From DATJMJ01 sp035508795 (GTDB lineage: Bacteria; Actinomycetota; Acidimicrobiia; Acidimicrobiales; Palsa-688): a DNA stretch of 15,574 nucleotides. The notes beneath the pieces were generated by a model. The model was not told the DNA's origin and did no database searches. It worked only from the letters and a program-made list of their open reading frames with translations. The translations under genes were made by a program, and so were the position numbers. Where the stretch lies: the NCBI GenBank assembly GCA_035508795.1, contig DATJMJ010000081.1, forward strand, positions 1 through 15,574, read 5' to 3'. Shown here piece after piece: positions 13,733 through 15,574 of the stretch (position 1 is its first letter; the number at the start of each line of letters is the position of its first letter).

Positions 13733-14467
13733 ATGCTGCCCAACTACTTCGGCGAGGCCGTCGCTGCGCGCTACGACGACGGCTCCGGGCCGGAGTTCGA
13801 CCCCGAGGTGATCGCCCGGACCGTCGACGCTCTCGCCGAGCTCGCCGGGGACGGCGCAGCCCTCGAGTTCGCAATAGGCACGGGCCGCATTGCATTGCCG
13901 CTCGCTGCCCGGGGCGTACCAGTGTCGGGGATCGAACTGTCCACCTCAATGGCCGACCGTCTCCGGTCCAAGCCAGGCGCTGGCCGGATCCCGGTCACGA
14001 TCGGCGACATGTGTTCCACCCGGGTGGACGGGGTCGGGGTCTTTCGCCTCGTCTACCTCGTGTTCAATACCATCGGGAACCTCGTCACCCAGGACCAGCA
14101 GGTCGCGTGCTTTGCCAACGCGGCGGCGCACCTCGCGCCGGGTGGCTCGTTCGTCGTGGAAGTCGGGGTACCCGACCTGCGGCGTCTTCCGCCGGGTGAG
14201 GACGCCCGGGTCTTCTCCCATGCCCCCGGTTACGTCGGCTATGACCGCTACGTCGACCTGGTGGCCCAACGGGCGGTTTCCCATCACTTCTTCGCGAGCA
14301 GCTCCGGAGTTGGCGAACTCGAGGTCCCCTTCCGTTATGTGTGGCCGTCCGAGCTCGACTTGATGGCGAAGCTTGCCGGTTTGTCGCTCCGGCACCGGTG
14401 GGCGGGTTGGGACCGCGCGCCCTTTACGGGAGAAAGCTCCTCGCATGTCTCGGTCTGGCAAAGGTAG
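13733..14467 (+). CDS. Class I SAM-dependent methyltransferase
   Basis: This 244-residue protein has the Rossmann-type methyltransferase core. Motif I is LEFAIGTGRIALPLAARG (about 44-61), slightly divergent from the usual E-x-G-C-G-T-G-R since it has Ala-Ile before Gly-Thr-Gly. An acidic residue ends strand 2 (GIELS, Glu68), GDM follows at 91-93, and VYLVFNTIGNL (107-117) is the motif IV region, followed by LAPGGSFVVEVG (134-145). The C-terminal part has HHFFASSSGVGELEVPFRYVWPSELDLMAKLAG-type sequence typical of small-molecule methyltransferases. The substrate is not identifiable. The frame is open upstream to 13574, but ATG 13733 fits both the domain start and the promoter spacing. It is divergent from the SCO6745-family gene and may share control with it. 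Confidence 0.9.
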   Translation: MLPNYFGEAVAARYDDGSGPEFDPEVIARTVDALAELAGDGAALEFAIGTGRIALPLAARGVPVSGIELSTSMADRLRSKPGAGRIPVTIGDMCSTRVDGVGVFRLVYLVFNTIGNLVTQDQQVACFANAAAHLAPGGSFVVEVGVPDLRRLPPGEDARVFSHAPGYVGYDRYVDLVAQRAVSHHFFASSSGVGELEVPFRYVWPSELDLMAKLAGLSLRHRWAGWDRAPFTGESSSHVSVWQR

Positions 14468-14503
14468 GCGAAGGGCTGTACGAGCTCCGGACGTCGAAAT
14501 GGG

Positions 14504-15094
14504 TTACGGCAGGGAGGTAGGCCAGCGCTCAGCCGCCCATTCCTCCCAAGTACCGTAACCCGCAGGCGGAGGACCAGGAGTGCGCGCGGTGAGCTCCGCC
14601 TCGTCCGGCACCTCGAAGTGTTCGCGGAACAACCGCAGTTCTGCCGGCGTAATGGCAAAGGCGGTGGCTGTTTCCCGGGCGTTTCGTACCAGGGCCCGGC
14701 GGACTTGCTCGTGGTCGTCAACTTCCAGGTAGACGAGCTGGAAGCGGGCTCCGGCGGCGAGCGCGAGGTGGTGGAGGGCAGATCGCTCATTTCTCGTCGA
14801 AACGCCGAAGTCGAGGACAACGTTGGTACCCACTTGCAGGGCCCGGAGACCCACCCAGATCAGCCGCCCCTCGAGGATGTCCCGCTTCACGCCCGCTAGC
14901 GACTCGCCGAACGGCCGCGGGCCCATGTCGGCGAACAGCGGGATCATCCACTCGTCAGGCGTCATGCGCAGGGCATTGCAGTCCCGCTCGATCTCCTTGG
15001 CGCGCGTCGTCTTGCCAGATGCTGCTAAGCCCACCATGAGGTACATCGTCGGGGTGTCAGCACCGGGAGCCGGGCGTCTCACCACCCTGACCAT
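14504..15094 (-). CDS. P-loop kinase-like ATP-binding protein
   Basis: This is a predicted small nucleotide-triphosphate-dependent kinase of the AAA_33/COG4639 type, 196 residues from the start chosen here. Walker A is GLAASGKTT (22-30) directly after a hydrophobic strand (MYLMV). The helix TRAKEIERDCNALRMTPDEWM, read as residues 30-40 and 43-50, carries the TPDEW motif common in this group. NVVLDFG (91-97) provides the second acidic site, and RRALVRNARE (132-141) resembles the arginine-bearing lid. The C-terminus ends in a GTWEEWAAERWP-type segment. Start alternatives are the ATG at 15046 (codon 17 here) and upstream codons to 15286. None has a good ribosome site, and the family core would be complete from either. 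Zeta-toxin-like or tRNA ligase-related roles cannot be excluded. It converges on the methyltransferase gene, with 36 nt between the stops. Confidence 0.82.
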   Translation of the reverse strand: MVRVVRRPAPGADTPTMYLMVGLAASGKTTRAKEIERDCNALRMTPDEWMIPLFADMGPRPFGESLAGVKRDILEGRLIWVGLRALQVGTNVVLDFGVSTRNERSALHHLALAAGARFQLVYLEVDDHEQVRRALVRNARETATAFAITPAELRLFREHFEVPDEAELTARTPGPPPAGYGTWEEWAAERWPTSLP

Positions 15095-15574
15095 AATGTG
15101 CTGCTCGCCGAACGTTGCCGCCGGCGACCTCGCGGGCCCGTCGGCTGGAGGAGGGGCCTCAGCGGGGTTGCGTCCCGAGCGCTCACGAGGTGGATGGTGC
15201 CCCTCATCATCGCGAGGCACACGGGATCGATTTGCATGCCGGAGGCCACGGATAAACCAGCACGCGGCGGGAGGGGTCTCTCCCAATTACCAGCGCATCA
15301 AATTGCTTGTGATCAGTGGGGAGCGGCTGCGGGCGGCCTTATATGCCGAACTGAGATCAAAATGGCACTCGTGGCGCCCAATCGAATTGAAACCGCTGGG
15401 CGCGCGTGGTCAGTGACTCCCAGAGCAAAACCGCCTTCCAGTTTTCGGGGGCTCCGTTTCCTGCACAATGGGCCCTAAGTCCTAAATTGCCCAATTCGTT
15501 GCGACAGTGCGCAAAAGTTGTCCTGCTGAGCAGCCCGAATAACATGGCTGTAAGGGTGCCGACGGCTTACGAAT
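15095..15574. other. Right-edge stretch without a convincing complete gene
   Basis: No gene with recognisable domains is visible across 480 bp. The last part is less GC-rich: 15301-15540 is about 56 % GC by hand count, against about 70 % in a sampled glyS coding block. A plus-strand frame is open from the GTG at 15406 to the window edge (56 codons, beginning VSDSQSKTAFQFSG) and could be the 5' end of a gene continuing beyond the window, but I recognise no family. Several short inverted repeats occur: CGCCCA/TGGGCG (15375-15380, 15397-15402), AATTG/CAATT near 15485-15496, and TTGCG/CGCAA (15499-15503, 15510-15514). The composition shift could mark recently acquired DNA or an element edge. Confidence 0.4.

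Noticed and set aside
15098..15478. Plus-strand 126-codon frame at the right edge
   Set aside because: It is Arg/Gly-rich, has no domain or ribosome site, and partly overlaps the kinase upstream region. It is not supported as a gene.

Overview
The window is GC-rich chromosomal DNA with frequent GTG starts, few Shine-Dalgarno sites and bacterial housekeeping genes whose sequences look actinobacterial. These include an HrdB/SigA-type sigma factor, a one-chain glycyl-tRNA synthetase, an SCO6745-family protein and the phoH-ybeY-corC order. The lineage is inferred. A deep-branching GC-rich actinobacterium, for instance of the Acidimicrobiia type, would fit, but there is no rRNA here to prove it.

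Positions 1-4377: the 3' end of an unrecognised gene is followed by an AT-rich promoter and two overlapping genes (an AlpA/excisionase-type HTH protein and a HIT-family protein). Then comes the RNA-metabolism and membrane set phoH, ybeY and a CorC/CNNM transporter-like gene, the last two almost touching.

Positions 4411-11614: an unusual two-part protein (HicB-like N-terminus, DinB-like C-terminus) precedes a run of core genes: uppS (isoprenoid carrier lipid), recO (recombination repair), glyS (translation), dnaG (primase) and rpoD (principal sigma factor). dnaG and rpoD overlap by 4 bp. The sigma factor carries a Gly/Ala/Pro linker encoded by 15-bp tandem repeats.

Positions 11699-15574: a tRNA-Asn gene marks a change to accessory content. 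A VapBC-type toxin-antitoxin pair follows, then an SCO6745-family gene on the minus strand, a divergent methyltransferase, a minus-strand P-loop kinase, and about 480 bp of lower-GC sequence (about 56 % by hand count over its last 240 bp) with no convincing complete gene.

The clearest unexplained pattern is regulatory. At least six genes have a TAnnnT-like hexamer ending only 5-7 nt before the start codon and no Shine-Dalgarno sequence, so their mRNAs are probably leaderless. In one case (uppS) the -10 hexamer contains the stop codon of the gene before it. I did not find a clearly novel defence or mobile system. The best candidates for a second look are the HicB/DinB-like protein, the repeat-bearing sigma factor, the hairpin-rich divergent region at 13499-13732 and the low-GC right edge.
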